Shown here: one piece after another, positions 11,497 through 20,835 of the stretch | Layout: the number at the start of each line of letters is the position of its first letter | How positions within the stretch are numbered: the stretch's first letter is position 1 | Source: Pseudomonas sp. ATCC PTA-122608 | GTDB lineage: Bacteria; Pseudomonadota; Gammaproteobacteria; Pseudomonadales; Pseudomonadaceae | Reading direction: 5' to 3' | Assembly (NCBI RefSeq): GCF_001952855.1 | Contig: NZ_LPNO01000005.1 | Location: 111,079 to 175,078 of the forward strand | DNA length: 64,000 nucleotides | The notes under the pieces: generated by a model | What the model saw: the letters and a program-made list of their open reading frames with translations, nothing else | Databases searched by the model: none | What the model was told of the DNA's origin: nothing | Translations under genes and position numbers: made by a program

Positions 11497-12534
11497 ATGA
11501 AACTTGCCCCCGCCCAACTCGCCAAGCACCTGCAAGGCAACCTCGCGCCCGCCTACATCGTCAGCGGTGATGACCCGCTGCTGTGCCAGGAGGCTGCGGA
11601 CGCGATTCGCACGGCCGCCCGCCAGCAGGGCTTCGATGAACGCCAGGTATTCAGCGCCGACGCCAGTTTCGACTGGGGCACGCTGCTGCAAGCCGGGGCG
11701 AGCATGTCGCTGTTCGCCGAAAAACGCCTGCTGGAACTGCGCCTGCCTTCGGGCAAGCCCGGCGATAAAGGCGCGGCAGCATTGATGGAATACTGCGCAC
11801 GCCCTGCCGAAGACACGCTGCTGCTGATCAGCCTGCCCAAGCTTGATGGCAGCGCGCAAAAGACCAAGTGGGGCAAGGCGCTGGTGGAAGGCGGCCAGAC
11901 GCAGTTCATACAGATCTGGCCAGTGGACAGCAGCCAGCTGCCGCAGTGGATTCGTCAGCGCCTGTCGCAATCCGGGCTGACTGCCAGCCAGGACGCGGTG
12001 GAGCTGATCGCTGCGCGGGTGGAAGGCAACCTGTTGGCGGCCGCCCAGGAAATCGAAAAGCTCAAGCTGATGGCTGAAGGCGGCCAGATCACCGTCGAAA
12101 CCGTACAAGGCGCCGTGGCTGACAGCGCGCGCTTTGACGTATTTGGCCTGGTGGACGCGATCCTCAACGGCGAACCCGCCCACGCCTTGCGCATGCTCGA
12201 AGGGCTGCGCGGCGAAGGCGTCGAGCCCCCGGTGATTCTCTGGGCCCTGGCCCGGGAATTACGCCTGCTGGCCAATATTGCCCTGCAATACAGCCAGGGC
12301 ATCCCGCTGGACAAGGCTTTCAGCCAGGCCCGGCCACCGGTGTGGGACAAGCGCAAACCGCTGATCAGCAAAGCCCTGCAACGGCACTCGGCGCAACGCT
12401 GGGCGCAATTGCTGCTCGAGGCCCAGCGCATTGACGCGCAGATCAAGGGCCAGGCGGCTGGATCGCCCTGGATGAGCTTGAGTCGTTTGTCACTTTTGAT
12501 GTCAGGACAGCGCTTGGCGCTGCCTGCTGAATAG
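11497..12534 (+). CDS. holA: DNA polymerase III delta subunit
   Basis: The delta subunit of the clamp loader, which opens the beta sliding clamp. The 345 residues include AYIVSGDDPLLCQEAADAIR (start of the AAA+-like domain I, without a functional P-loop, as normal for delta) and the C-terminal domain with ILWALARELRLL and KALQRHSAQRW. Follows lptE by 39 bases, the conserved arrangement. Confidence 0.95.
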   Translation: MKLAPAQLAKHLQGNLAPAYIVSGDDPLLCQEAADAIRTAARQQGFDERQVFSADASFDWGTLLQAGASMSLFAEKRLLELRLPSGKPGDKGAAALMEYCARPAEDTLLLISLPKLDGSAQKTKWGKALVEGGQTQFIQIWPVDSSQLPQWIRQRLSQSGLTASQDAVELIAARVEGNLLAAAQEIEKLKLMAEGGQITVETVQGAVADSARFDVFGLVDAILNGEPAHALRMLEGLRGEGVEPPVILWALARELRLLANIALQYSQGIPLDKAFSQARPPVWDKRKPLISKALQRHSAQRWAQLLLEAQRIDAQIKGQAAGSPWMSLSRLSLLMSGQRLALPAE

Positions 12535-12618
12535 TCCTACGACTCGCTGGGCTGGACAGAATGCAAACTTCGGCCGATGATTCGCACCGCATCATCAACC
12601 CGCCAAAGAGTACCCATC

Positions 12619-12783
12619 ATGAGCAAAAAGCCATCCAAGCATGGCCCCAACAAGGCCAAATCCATCATCGCCCAGCCGTTGTTCCGCAGTCGCCAGGAAC
12701 GAGCCGGCAAAGGCAAAGGCAGCTACCGCCGCGAAGCCTTCCAGTCTAATAGCTGGGAGGCTTCTTACTTTCTGGCTGCCTGA
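12619..12783 (+). CDS. arfA: Alternative ribosome-rescue factor ArfA
   Basis: A 54-residue basic protein that recruits RF2 to ribosomes stalled on non-stop mRNA as a back-up to tmRNA. The family core is clear: HGPNKAKSIIAQPLF, then SRQERAGKGKGSYRREAFQ. A 12-bp hairpin (12733-12764) lies inside the last codons, the classic device by which arfA mRNA is cut or terminated so that the protein itself is made from a non-stop message and limited by tmRNA. The ATG at 12619 matches the family start MSKKP. Followed after 61 bases by a transglycosylase gene. Confidence 0.93.
   Translation: MSKKPSKHGPNKAKSIIAQPLFRSRQERAGKGKGSYRREAFQSNSWEASYFLAA
12733..12764 (+). promoter_or_regulatory. Hairpin inside arfA (non-stop mRNA generator)
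   Basis: Arms 12733-12744 and 12753-12764 form 12 pairs (one G-U) around an 8-base loop, followed by TTACTTT. It falls within the reading frame, 17 bases before the stop. In arfA of other bacteria the equivalent hairpin is an RNase III site or an intrinsic terminator that removes the stop codon from the mRNA. Confidence 0.85.
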
Positions 12784-12844
12784 AGGCAAGCGCCCCTCTG
12801 GCATGATAAGGTCTGTACCTGATTCGTACTCCCTGGACCTGTGC

Positions 12845-14170
12845 ATGCCCTCTAGTCTTTCCCGTCGTTGGCACCTTCGCCAACTGATCGCTGCCTCCAG
12901 CCTCATTCTGTTAGTCGCCTGCGCGGAAAAACCCACCGCCGCCGATGCTCAACCCCTGCCCCCGCTCCAGACTGCACCGGTAGCCGCACCTGCCGTCGTT
13001 GCGCCACTGGCGGTGGACAACCTTGATATCCAGCCGACCCAGACCTTTGCCGAATGGCAGGCAGGCTTTCGCGTAGAAGCCCTGAAGGCAGGTATCACGC
13101 CACAGGTTTTCGACACGGCCTTTGCCAATGTCGTACCCGACATGGCGGTGATTCGTGCCGACCGCAGCCAGCCGGAGTTTTCCCGCCCGGTGTGGGAATA
13201 CCTCGACGGCGCCCTGTCGCCGCTGCGTGTACGTAATGGCCAGGCACTGCTGGTGAAATACGCCGACATTCTGCAACGCATCGAAGATCGTTATGGCGTC
13301 GACCGCCAGGCGCTGGTCTCGGTGTGGGGCATGGAGAGTAACTTCGGCCAGTTCCAGGGCAACAATTCGGTGATCCGCTCCCTGGCGACCCTGGCGTATG
13401 AAGGCCGTCGCCCGGCGTTCGCCCACGCCCAACTGCTGGCGGCGCTGCAAATCATCCAGCATGGCGACATCGCGGCTGACCAGATGAAAGGCTCCTGGGC
13501 CGGCGCCATGGGCCAGACCCAGTTCATCCCGACCACCTACAACACCCACGCCGTGGACTTCGACGGCGACGGTCGCCGCGATATCTGGAACAGCCCGGCC
13601 GACGCCCTCGCCTCCACCGCGCACTACCTGCAAAGCTCCGGCTGGCAGAAAGGCCAGCCGTGGGGTTTTGAGGTGCAGCAACTGCCGTTGAACTTCGATT
13701 ATGCCCTGGCCGACGGCAGCGTGCGCAAGACCGTTGGCGAATGGCTGAAGCTCGGGATCCAGGTGCCGCCTGGCGCCAGCGTGCCGGCCAATGTGGACCA
13801 GCTTTCTGCCGCCCTGCTGCTGCCCGCCGGCTATCGTGGCCCGGCGTTCCTGGTGCTGGATAACTTCCGCGCGATCCTCAAGTACAACAACTCGTCGTCC
13901 TATGCGTTGGCGGTTGGTTTGCTGTCGGAACGGTTCGGTGGCGGTGGCGTGATTCGTGGGAGCTGGCCGAAAGATGAGCTGCCGTTGAGCCGTTCACAAC
14001 GGATTGATTTGCAAACAGCACTCAGCGCCCAGGGTTACGATGCCGGCAACCCGGACGGGATCATCGGCGCCAACACCCGCAAGGCGATTCGTGCAGCGCA
14101 GCAGTCGCTGGGCTGGCCGGCGGATGGTTATCCGACGGTGAAGTTGCTGGAGTCGCTGCAAAGCCGATAG
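12845..14170 (+). CDS. Lytic murein transglycosylase with PG-binding domain (SLT_2 lipoprotein)
   Basis: A 441-residue lipoprotein: signal peptide with lipobox LLVAC, a Pro/Ala linker, an MltB-type SLT_2 domain (about 65-350) and a C-terminal PG_binding_1 domain (about 375-440: LQTALSAQGYDAGNPDGIIGANTRKAI). The catalytic Glu is in SVWGMESNFG and the aromatic motif in WAGAMGQTQFIPTTYNTHAVDFDGDGRRD. It cleaves glycan strands to 1,6-anhydroMurNAc. The frame is open from 12641 but the upstream part is a shadow of arfA; ATG 12845 gives a proper signal peptide. A second SLT_2 enzyme (mltB) lies 6 kb away. Confidence 0.9.
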   Translation: MPSSLSRRWHLRQLIAASSLILLVACAEKPTAADAQPLPPLQTAPVAAPAVVAPLAVDNLDIQPTQTFAEWQAGFRVEALKAGITPQVFDTAFANVVPDMAVIRADRSQPEFSRPVWEYLDGALSPLRVRNGQALLVKYADILQRIEDRYGVDRQALVSVWGMESNFGQFQGNNSVIRSLATLAYEGRRPAFAHAQLLAALQIIQHGDIAADQMKGSWAGAMGQTQFIPTTYNTHAVDFDGDGRRDIWNSPADALASTAHYLQSSGWQKGQPWGFEVQQLPLNFDYALADGSVRKTVGEWLKLGIQVPPGASVPANVDQLSAALLLPAGYRGPAFLVLDNFRAILKYNNSSSYALAVGLLSERFGGGGVIRGSWPKDELPLSRSQRIDLQTALSAQGYDAGNPDGIIGANTRKAIRAAQQSLGWPADGYPTVKLLESLQSR

Positions 14171-14193
14171 ATCGGCGCATGGCGACTACCGCA

Positions 14194-14278
14194 TTCGCGA
14201 GCAAGCCCGCTCCCACATTTCGATCGCATTCCTTCAGGAAGTACACGGTCAAAATGTGGGAGCGGGCTTGCTCGCGAA
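14194..14278. repeat. REPIN, GTGGGAGCGGGC family
   Basis: Exact 27-base arms (14194-14220 and 14252-14278) around a 31-base spacer, between convergent genes. Confidence 0.95.
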
Positions 14279-14303
14279 GAGGCCTTCAGCGGCAATACAA
14301 GGG

Positions 14304-15239
14304 TCAGGCCTTAAACACCACATCCTGCTCCAACACCAACCGCCTCTCCCCCGCATCCAGCCGCACCCTCGCGCCCATCGGCAAGGTCAGGTTCGGGTTG
14401 CAGTGCCCGCTGCGCCAGCCGGACAGCACAGGAATGCACAACGGCTCGAACGTCTGTTTCAGCAAGCGCTCAAGCGCGAGGTTATCAACCCCTGCCACAT
14501 CCCCCACCACCACACCCGCCACCTGAGCCAACTTGCCGGCCAGGCGCAAATGCGTGAGCAGACGGTCGATTCGGTACAGCGGCTCGTTAATGTCTTCGAT
14601 AAACAGAATGATGTCCTCGGCATCAATCTCGTACGCCGTGCCCATCACCGCCGCGATCATCGAAAGATTACCGCCCAGCAAGCGCCCGCAGGCGATGCCT
14701 GGCTCAACGGTGGTCAATGGGTAGGCCACCGGGTGGGTCAACTGGCTACCGGCCTTCACTTGCCCGCGCAGCATGCTGAACAGCGACGACTCGGTAGGTT
14801 GTTGCTTCTCACCTAACAGGTCAGCGTTGTACATCGGCCCGTGGAAGGTGACGAAACCGGCATAGCGGTTGATCGCCAGGTGCAAGGCGGTGATATCGCT
14901 GTAGCCGACAAATGGCTTGGGATTGGCCCGCAGCAGGTCGAAGTCCAGGCGGTCCAGCAGGCGTGGGGTGCCATAGCCGCCGCGCAGGCAAAAAATCGCG
15001 TCGATGGACGGGTCGGCGAACGCCCCATGCAGGTCATTCAGGCGTACGTCATCACTGCCGGCCAGGTAGCCATCACGTTCCCCTACACCCGGGAACACCC
15101 GCAGTGTGTAGCCCCGGGCGCGCATCCATTGCGTGGCCTTGTCGATATCCAGCTCGGCCGGCCCGGCAGGGGCAATCAGACCGATCACGCCTTCGGCGCG
15201 CAGCGCAGGTACCGCACAAGTGGTCAATTGAGTCGTCAT
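14304..15239 (-). CDS. ldcA: Murein LD-carboxypeptidase (S66 family)
   Basis: A 311-residue serine peptidase of family S66 (LdcA/MccF), cleaving the terminal D-Ala from cytoplasmic muropeptide tetrapeptides during recycling. Motifs: GLIAPAGPAE, CLRGGYGTPRLLDRLD, nucleophile-bearing GYSDITALHLA, GGNLSMIAAVMGT and FIEDINEPLYRIDR. No signal peptide. Its role fits mpl, encoded at 35.3 kb. The symbol rests on family resemblance; MccF-type immunity proteins share the fold. Confidence 0.85.
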   Translation of the reverse strand: MTTQLTTCAVPALRAEGVIGLIAPAGPAELDIDKATQWMRARGYTLRVFPGVGERDGYLAGSDDVRLNDLHGAFADPSIDAIFCLRGGYGTPRLLDRLDFDLLRANPKPFVGYSDITALHLAINRYAGFVTFHGPMYNADLLGEKQQPTESSLFSMLRGQVKAGSQLTHPVAYPLTTVEPGIACGRLLGGNLSMIAAVMGTAYEIDAEDIILFIEDINEPLYRIDRLLTHLRLAGKLAQVAGVVVGDVAGVDNLALERLLKQTFEPLCIPVLSGWRSGHCNPNLTLPMGARVRLDAGERRLVLEQDVVFKA

Positions 15240-15320
15240 CCATGGTGCTCCTCGTGTGGATTGCCCAAGGCACTCTAAACAGCAATGGTTGCAAACAGAA
15301 GAGGATGACTTAACCGCAAC

Positions 15321-15422
15321 CTGTAGGAGCGAGCTTGCTCGCGAAGGTCGTAAACGATAACGCGCGCATCCTGGATGCGCGCGGTGCTCTTGAGTGCTTC
15401 GCGAGCAAGCTCGCTCCTACAG
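15321..15422. repeat. REPIN, TGTAGGAGCGAGC family, with inner hairpin
   Basis: Exact 26-base arms (15321-15346 and 15397-15422). The spacer holds its own 11-bp GC-rich palindrome (15361-15383), so the whole element can fold as a branched structure. Between ldcA and lipA. Confidence 0.92.
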
Positions 15423-15434
15423 TGAGGGCGCGGC

Positions 15435-16454
15435 TTACGAGACCAGGCTGGCCTTGACCAGTTTCGCCTGCTCGTCGGCGTGGTACGAGGAACGTACCAG
15501 CGGGCCGGAAGCGACGTTCTTGAAGCCCATTTTGTAGCCTTCTTCGGCAAACCAGGCAAACACGTCCGGGTGCACGAAGCGCTGTACCGGCAAGTGGCTA
15601 CGGGATGGCTGCAGGTACTGGCCGAGGGTCAGCATGTCGATGTCGTGTTCGCGCATGCGCTTCATGACTTCGATCACTTCTTCGTCGGTTTCGCCCAGGC
15701 CCAGCATCAGGCCGGATTTGGTCGGAATGTGCGGCATCATCTGCTTGAATTTCTGCAGCAGGGTCAGCGACCACTGGTAGTCCGAACCCGGACGCGCAGC
15801 CTTGTACAGGCGCGGTACGGTTTCCAGGTTGTGGTTGAATACATCCGGCGGCTCGGCAGCGGTGATTTCCAGCGCTACGTCCATACGGCCACGGTAGTCC
15901 GGGACCAGGGTTTCGAGCATCACGTTCGGCGACAGCTTGCGGATCTCGCGGATGCAGTCGGCAAAGTGCTGGGCACCGCCGTCGCGCAGGTCGTCACGGT
16001 CTACCGAGGTGATCACGACGTACTTGAGTTTGAGGTCGGCGATGGCGATGGCCAGGCTTTCCGGCTCGTTGACGTCCAGTGGCTTCGGCCGGCCGTGGCC
16101 AACGTCGCAGAACGGGCAACGACGGGTGCAGATGTCACCCATGATCATGAAAGTCGCGGTGCCACCGGAGAAGCACTCGCCCAGGTTCGGGCAGGACGCT
16201 TCTTCGCACACGCTATGCAGCTTGTGTTTGCGCAGCAGGGCCTTGATGCGGTCGACTTCCGGCGAAACCGGGATACGCACGCGAATCCAGTCAGGCTTTT
16301 TCGGCAGTTCGGTGGTCGGAATGATCTTGACCGGGATGCGTGCAACCTTCTCGGCGCCGCGCAGCTTGACGCCGGCTTCTACCTTGGCACGCGGGGCCGG
16401 ACGCTCGGTAACATCCAGCGTCGGGATCATGGTTTGCACTGCATCAGTAGTCAT
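15435..16454 (-). CDS. lipA: Lipoyl synthase
   Basis: Radical-SAM enzyme inserting two sulfurs into protein-bound octanoyl groups. The auxiliary cluster motif is seen in [12 protein letters not shown] and the radical-SAM CxxxCxxC in [13 protein letters not shown]; the conserved C-terminal RSSYHAD is present. 339 residues, normal for Pseudomonas. Lies 2 bases downstream of lipB in the same operon, which supplies its octanoylated substrate. Confidence 0.97.
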   Translation of the reverse strand: MTTDAVQTMIPTLDVTERPAPRAKVEAGVKLRGAEKVARIPVKIIPTTELPKKPDWIRVRIPVSPEVDRIKALLRKHKLHSVCEEASCPNLGECFSGGTATFMIMGDICTRRCPFCDVGHGRPKPLDVNEPESLAIAIADLKLKYVVITSVDRDDLRDGGAQHFADCIREIRKLSPNVMLETLVPDYRGRMDVALEITAAEPPDVFNHNLETVPRLYKAARPGSDYQWSLTLLQKFKQMMPHIPTKSGLMLGLGETDEEVIEVMKRMREHDIDMLTLGQYLQPSRSHLPVQRFVHPDVFAWFAEEGYKMGFKNVASGPLVRSSYHADEQAKLVKASLVS

Positions 16455-16456
16455 AA

Positions 16457-17104
16457 TCAGTCGATTCCGCCCGTTAGGGTCGTCTGCTCAGCATAGTCGA
16501 GGTGTTTGACGAGCTGCGCGCGCAGCCGGGCACTTACCTCGGCAAATTCTAGTGGTGTTGCGTGATCGCTCAACTGGGTCATCGCCAAACCGGCGTAACC
16601 GCAGGGATTGATCCGTCGAAACGGCGCCAGGTCCATGTCCACATTCAAGGCCAGACCATGAAAGGAACAGCCGTGGCGAATCCGCAGGCCCAGGGAGGCG
16701 ATTTTCGCGCCATCGACGTAAACCCCCGGTGCATCCGGCTTGGCCGCCGCGGTCACACCGTAGCTGGCCAACAGTTCGATCAGGCATGACTCCATGCGAC
16801 TGACCAACTCCCGCACGCCAAAACCCAGCCTGCGCACGTCCAGCAACAGATAAGCCACCAATTGGCCTGGGCCATGGTAAGTCACCTGCCCGCCGCGGTC
16901 GACCTGCACCACCGGGATTTCTCCCGGCAGCAGCAAATGCTCGGCCTTGCCGGCCTGGCCCTGGGTGAAAACCGGCGGGTGCTCGACCAGCCAGATCTCA
17001 TCCGGGGCTTCGGTGCCGCGCTCGTTGGTGAACCGCTGCATGGCGTGCCACACCGGCTCGTATGCCATTTGGCCGAGCTCGCGAAAGCCCAGGGTCTGTG
17101 ACAT
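16457..17104 (-). CDS. lipB: Octanoyl-[acyl carrier protein]-protein transferase
   Basis: Transfers octanoate from ACP to lipoyl domains. The 215 residues contain [15 protein letters not shown], the substrate motif [19 protein letters not shown], and [22 protein letters not shown] with the conserved Lys; the Cys nucleophile is in [12 protein letters not shown] 17104 shares a base with the DUF493 stop (TGATG), so the two are translationally coupled; an in-frame GTG lies one codon upstream. Confidence 0.96.
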   Translation of the reverse strand: MSQTLGFRELGQMAYEPVWHAMQRFTNERGTEAPDEIWLVEHPPVFTQGQAGKAEHLLLPGEIPVVQVDRGGQVTYHGPGQLVAYLLLDVRRLGFGVRELVSRMESCLIELLASYGVTAAAKPDAPGVYVDGAKIASLGLRIRHGCSFHGLALNVDMDLAPFRRINPCGYAGLAMTQLSDHATPLEFAEVSARLRAQLVKHLDYAEQTTLTGGID

Positions 17105-17379
17105 CACAACACCATGTGCACGAAGCCGGTAGCCCGCAGTTCGCTGTTGATGTTGTAGAGCTGGTCTTGATCGGTCGCCAGGATATACAGCTGGGTCGTG
17201 GTGTACTTACCTGTGCTGCTTTGACGATCAATGGTCTTATCAAGATTGATCTCGGCGTGCTTCAACACGATGGCAATCACCGCGTCTTTGCGGCCCACGC
17301 CAGTATCGCTGATCACTTTGATCGGATAGTCCTTTTGAGGGAACTCGATCTTTGGCGCCTGTACTTCTTTATCGGTCAT
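17104..17379 (-). CDS. ybeD: DUF493 (YbeD) family protein
   Basis: A 91-residue ACT-like regulatory-fold protein found between dacA and lipB in many gamma-proteobacteria; E. coli YbeD is proposed to regulate lipoate or dacA-linked functions but is not well defined. Recognised by [15 protein letters not shown] and the length. First gene of the ybeD-lipB-lipA unit. Confidence 0.9.
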   Translation of the reverse strand: MTDKEVQAPKIEFPQKDYPIKVISDTGVGRKDAVIAIVLKHAEINLDKTIDRQSSTGKYTTTQLYILATDQDQLYNINSELRATGFVHMVL

Positions 17380-17416
17380 GGCAGAACAGCCTCGTAAGCG
17401 GTAAGCCGTGGCGACG

Positions 17417-17451
17417 GCAAAGCCCCGCGTCAGATCAACGCGGGGCTTTGC
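17417..17451 (-). terminator. Terminator downstream of dacA
   Basis: A perfect 14-bp stem (17417-17430 with 17438-17451) with a 7-base loop and short T/A runs within the stem ends, in the gap between dacA and ybeD. It reads as a terminator for dacA, separating it from ybeD-lipBA. Confidence 0.8.
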
Positions 17452-17463
17452 AGGTGCACACTA

Positions 17464-18621
17464 TCAGTTGAACAAGCCGTAGAAGAATAGACGGATGCTA
17501 TCCCACACGCGTCGGAAGATACCACCTTCGTCGACGGCGTCCAGAGCGATCAGGTCGGCGCTGTGCACCACCTTGTCGTCCAGCTTCACTTCGACTTTAC
17601 CGATGACATCGCCCTTGGCGATCGGTGCGACCAGTTGCGGGTTCATGGTCATGCTGGCAACCAGCTTCTTGAGCTGGCCTTTAGGCATGGTCAGGGTCAG
17701 GTCTTCAGCCAGGCCGGCCTTGACTTGATGGGTTGCGCCTTTCCATACAGGGGCTTGAGCCAGCTCGGTGCCTTTCTGGTAGAAGGTCTGAGTTTCGAAG
17801 AAACGGAAGCCATAGGTCAGCAGCTTCTGTGTCTCGGCCGCACGGGCCTGCTCGCTGTTGGTACCGAACACCACGGCAATCAGGCGCTGGCCGTCACGGA
17901 CAGCGGACGACACCATGCAGTAGCCGGCTTCTTCGGTGTGACCGGTTTTCAGACCATCGACGGTCTTGTCACGCCACAGCAACAGGTTGCGGTTAGGCTG
18001 CTTGATGTTGTTCCAGAAGAACTCTTTCTGGGAGTAGATCGCGTAGTGCACCGGGTCGACACGAATGATCGCGCGCGCCAGGATCGCCATGTCGTGAGCC
18101 GACGAGTAGTGCTCCGGGTTCGGCAGGCCGGTCGGGTTCATGAAGTGGCTGTTGGTCATGCCCAGGTCGGCCACGGTTTTGTTCATCATGTCGGCGAACG
18201 CGTCTTCGCTGCCGGCGATGTGCTCGGCCAGGGCTACGCTGGCGTCGTTACCGGACTGGATGATGATGCCGTGCAGCAGGTCGCTGACAGTCACCTGCGA
18301 ACCGACCTTGATGAACATCCGCGAACCGCCGGTGCGCCAGGCGTTTTCGCTGACGGTCACTGGATCGTTTTCACCGATCTGGCCGCGACGGATTTCCAGG
18401 GTCGCGATGTAGGCGGTCATCAGCTTGGTCAGGCTGGCTGGGGGCAGGCGCTGGTCACCGTTGTTCTCCACCAGCACGTTGCCGCTGGCGGCATCCATGA
18501 GGACCCAGGCCTTGGCAGCCAGTTGCGGGGAAGCCGGCACCATTTCAACCGCCCAGGCGGCCGGGGTGATGATCAGCGAAAGAAGCAGGCACGTGCGTTT
18601 GGCTAAGGTGGTGATGTTCAT
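17464..18621 (-). CDS. dacA: D-alanyl-D-alanine carboxypeptidase (PBP5/6 type)
   Basis: A 385-residue low-molecular-weight penicillin-binding protein that trims pentapeptides in the periplasm. Signal peptide ending near AWAVEM, peptidase S11 domain with catalytic SLTK (in PPASLTKLMTAY), SGN (QSGNDASVAL) and KTG (LKTGHTEEAGYC), then the PBP5 C-terminal beta domain and an amphipathic C-terminal helix (RRVWDSIRLFFYGLFN) that anchors it to the inner membrane. Confidence 0.96.
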   Translation of the reverse strand: MNITTLAKRTCLLLSLIITPAAWAVEMVPASPQLAAKAWVLMDAASGNVLVENNGDQRLPPASLTKLMTAYIATLEIRRGQIGENDPVTVSENAWRTGGSRMFIKVGSQVTVSDLLHGIIIQSGNDASVALAEHIAGSEDAFADMMNKTVADLGMTNSHFMNPTGLPNPEHYSSAHDMAILARAIIRVDPVHYAIYSQKEFFWNNIKQPNRNLLLWRDKTVDGLKTGHTEEAGYCMVSSAVRDGQRLIAVVFGTNSEQARAAETQKLLTYGFRFFETQTFYQKGTELAQAPVWKGATHQVKAGLAEDLTLTMPKGQLKKLVASMTMNPQLVAPIAKGDVIGKVEVKLDDKVVHSADLIALDAVDEGGIFRRVWDSIRLFFYGLFN

Positions 18622-18806
18622 CCGTCTCTCGAAATTGCTTATGGAAACTTGCCCTCGCGGGCAAAACTATTCAGACAGCCCGTCGCCAGACTGTCGCGTG
18701 TTCGGTTGTACGCCCACCCCTTGCCCCTGGGTTTTTATTGTTCAACGAGCCAACAACCAGGGTTCAAACCCGCATGCGAGCCTGAACCATCAATCCTTTG
18801 TATCGC

Positions 18807-19790
18807 TTATTCGGCGGTGACCACGCTGGGTTGCCCCAGGTTGGCCAGGCGCACGCTGTTCTGCACTTGCGCAACCTCGCTCGGCGAGCCGATAGGGCCC
18901 ATGCGCACACGGTGCAGGGTCTGCTGGTTACGCACAATAGAGCTGATAAAGACCGGCGCGTTGACCATCCCGCTGAGCTTGGACCTTAACAGCTCTGCCG
19001 CGTCGGGGTTGGCGAAAGCGCCGACTTGCAAGTACTGCCCGCCCACGGTAGAAGCCCCCGGAGCTGCACGCGGTACGACGACCGTGTCCGGAGCATGTTG
19101 CGCCGGCGGCGGCGTCCACTGTTCGATTTTGCCTGTCGACGCGGTCACTTGCGGTTGCTGGGTTTGCGGCTCGTTAAGCATCAACGGCGCCGGCTTGCCA
19201 CGCTGGGCCCAGTACTGGGCCGGGTCGATACCTTCAACCTTCACGCGTGCCGTACCGATTTCGGCATACCCGAGTTTCTTCGCGGCAGCGTAGGACAAGT
19301 CGATGATCCGGTCCGAATAGAACGGCCCACGGTCATTGACCCGCAGGATCACCGTGCGGTTGTTGTCCAGGTTGGTCACGCGTACATAGCTAGGCAGCGG
19401 CAGGGTCTTGTGCGCCGCGCTCATGCCGTAGAGGTCATACACTTCGCCGTTGGCGGTGTTCTGGCCATGGAACTTGGTCCCGTACCAGGACGCCGTACCC
19501 GATTGCACGTAGGTCTTCGATTCTTGCAGCGGGAAGTAGTTTTTGCCCAATACGGTGTAGGGGTTGGCCTTGTAAGGGCCGGTGTGCAGGGTCGGCGTGG
19601 CATCCGGGATCTTCGACACATCCACATCCCACCACGGCGCGCCGTCTTTGTGGGCGCGGTTGATGTCCAGCCCAGGTTGGGAGCGGACGGCAGTGCCACT
19701 GGCTTTTTGCACCGGTGCACGGCTGGTAGAGCAACTGACCACCAATAATGACAATGCGGCGTAAGCCACCAGCTTCAGGGGTTTGTACAT
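18807..19790 (-). CDS. rlpA: Septal-ring lytic transglycosylase RlpA
   Basis: A 327-residue outer-membrane lipoprotein that cleaves denuded glycan strands at the septum. Lipobox LLVVSC, DPBB domain with GTASWYGTKFHGQNTANGEVYD and the catalytic Asp in VNDRGPFYSDRIIDLS, and a C-terminal SPOR domain (about 250-327). The ATG at 19790 is preferred over an in-frame codon at 19805, which overlaps the mltB stop and spoils the signal peptide. Downstream of mltB in the elongasome cluster. Confidence 0.95.
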   Translation of the reverse strand: MYKPLKLVAYAALSLLVVSCSTSRAPVQKASGTAVRSQPGLDINRAHKDGAPWWDVDVSKIPDATPTLHTGPYKANPYTVLGKNYFPLQESKTYVQSGTASWYGTKFHGQNTANGEVYDLYGMSAAHKTLPLPSYVRVTNLDNNRTVILRVNDRGPFYSDRIIDLSYAAAKKLGYAEIGTARVKVEGIDPAQYWAQRGKPAPLMLNEPQTQQPQVTASTGKIEQWTPPPAQHAPDTVVVPRAAPGASTVGGQYLQVGAFANPDAAELLRSKLSGMVNAPVFISSIVRNQQTLHRVRMGPIGSPSEVAQVQNSVRLANLGQPSVVTAE

Positions 19791-19804
19791 CGGTGATACC
19801 GGCA

Positions 19805-20824
19805 TTACTTGACGCCCCGTGCTTGGACCAGCATGTCTGACAGCTGATGCACGGCCATGGCGTACATCACACTGCGGTTATAACGCGTGATTGCGTAGAA
19901 ATTCTTCAGGCCCATCCAATATTCCGGGCCGTTCTCGCCTTCAAGGCGGAACGCCGTCACCGGCATATCATCGCGTGGCGCATTCTGACTCGACCAGCCC
20001 AGCGCCCGCAACTCCCCAACCGTCTTGACGGGCTCGATACCCTGGGTCAGGCCTTCGTCGGCGCGATCGCCCGTAACATCGGCACGGATCACCACCGGCT
20101 CGCCGGCTACCCATCCATGACGCTTGAAGTAGCTGGCAACGCTGCCGATGGCGTCATCGGGGTTGCTCCAGATATTGATATGGCCGTCGCCGTCAAAGTC
20201 CACGGCGTAGGCGCGAAAGCTGCTCGGCATGAACTGCGGCAAGCCCATGGCCCCGGCGTAGGAGCCCTTGAGGGTCAACGGGTCGACCTGCTCTTCACGG
20301 GCCAACAATAGGAACTCGCGCAGCTCTTTGCGGAAGAATTCGGCGCGCGGCGGGTAATCGAAGCCCAGGGTCGACAAGGCGTCGATCACCCGGTAGCTGC
20401 CGGTGTTGCGGCCGTAAAAGGTTTCGATGCCGATGATGGCCACGATCACTTGGGCCGGCACCCCGTATTCCTGCTCGGCGCGGGCCAGCACGGCTTCGTG
20501 CTGGCGCCAGAAGTCCACGCCACGCGCCACGCGGGCGTCGGTCAGGAACATCGGGCGATATTCCTTCCACTGCTTCACGCGTTCGGCGGGCCGGGAAATG
20601 GCGTCGAGAATCGCCTGCTTGCGTTGGGCCTCGCGGAACACGCCCATCAGCTGTTCACCGGCGAAACCATAGTCACGGGTCATCTCACCGACAAATTCGG
20701 CGACCTGGGGCGAGCCGTCGTAGACGCCGGCCTGCGCTTCCTGCACAGCGGCTCCCAGCAGGCCCAACAGGCCCATCCAGGACACGTGCCGAGCCGCCCA
20801 GCCGCGCATTACTTGCATTGACAT
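19805..20824 (-). CDS. mltB: Membrane-bound lytic murein transglycosylase B
   Basis: A 339-residue SLT_2 enzyme. Catalytic Glu in AIIGIETFYGRNTG, and GSYAGAMGLPQFMPSSFRAYAVDFDGDGHIN. The N-terminal signal lacks a clear lipobox Cys (ends GAAVQEAQAG), so it may be the soluble SltB-like form. Start at 20824 is chosen for the AAGG ribosome-binding stretch 6-9 bases upstream; 20818 is a possible alternative. Starts 11 bases after rodA. Confidence 0.93.
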   Translation of the reverse strand: MSMQVMRGWAARHVSWMGLLGLLGAAVQEAQAGVYDGSPQVAEFVGEMTRDYGFAGEQLMGVFREAQRKQAILDAISRPAERVKQWKEYRPMFLTDARVARGVDFWRQHEAVLARAEQEYGVPAQVIVAIIGIETFYGRNTGSYRVIDALSTLGFDYPPRAEFFRKELREFLLLAREEQVDPLTLKGSYAGAMGLPQFMPSSFRAYAVDFDGDGHINIWSNPDDAIGSVASYFKRHGWVAGEPVVIRADVTGDRADEGLTQGIEPVKTVGELRALGWSSQNAPRDDMPVTAFRLEGENGPEYWMGLKNFYAITRYNRSVMYAMAVHQLSDMLVQARGVK

Positions 20825-20835
20825 CTTCACCTTAT

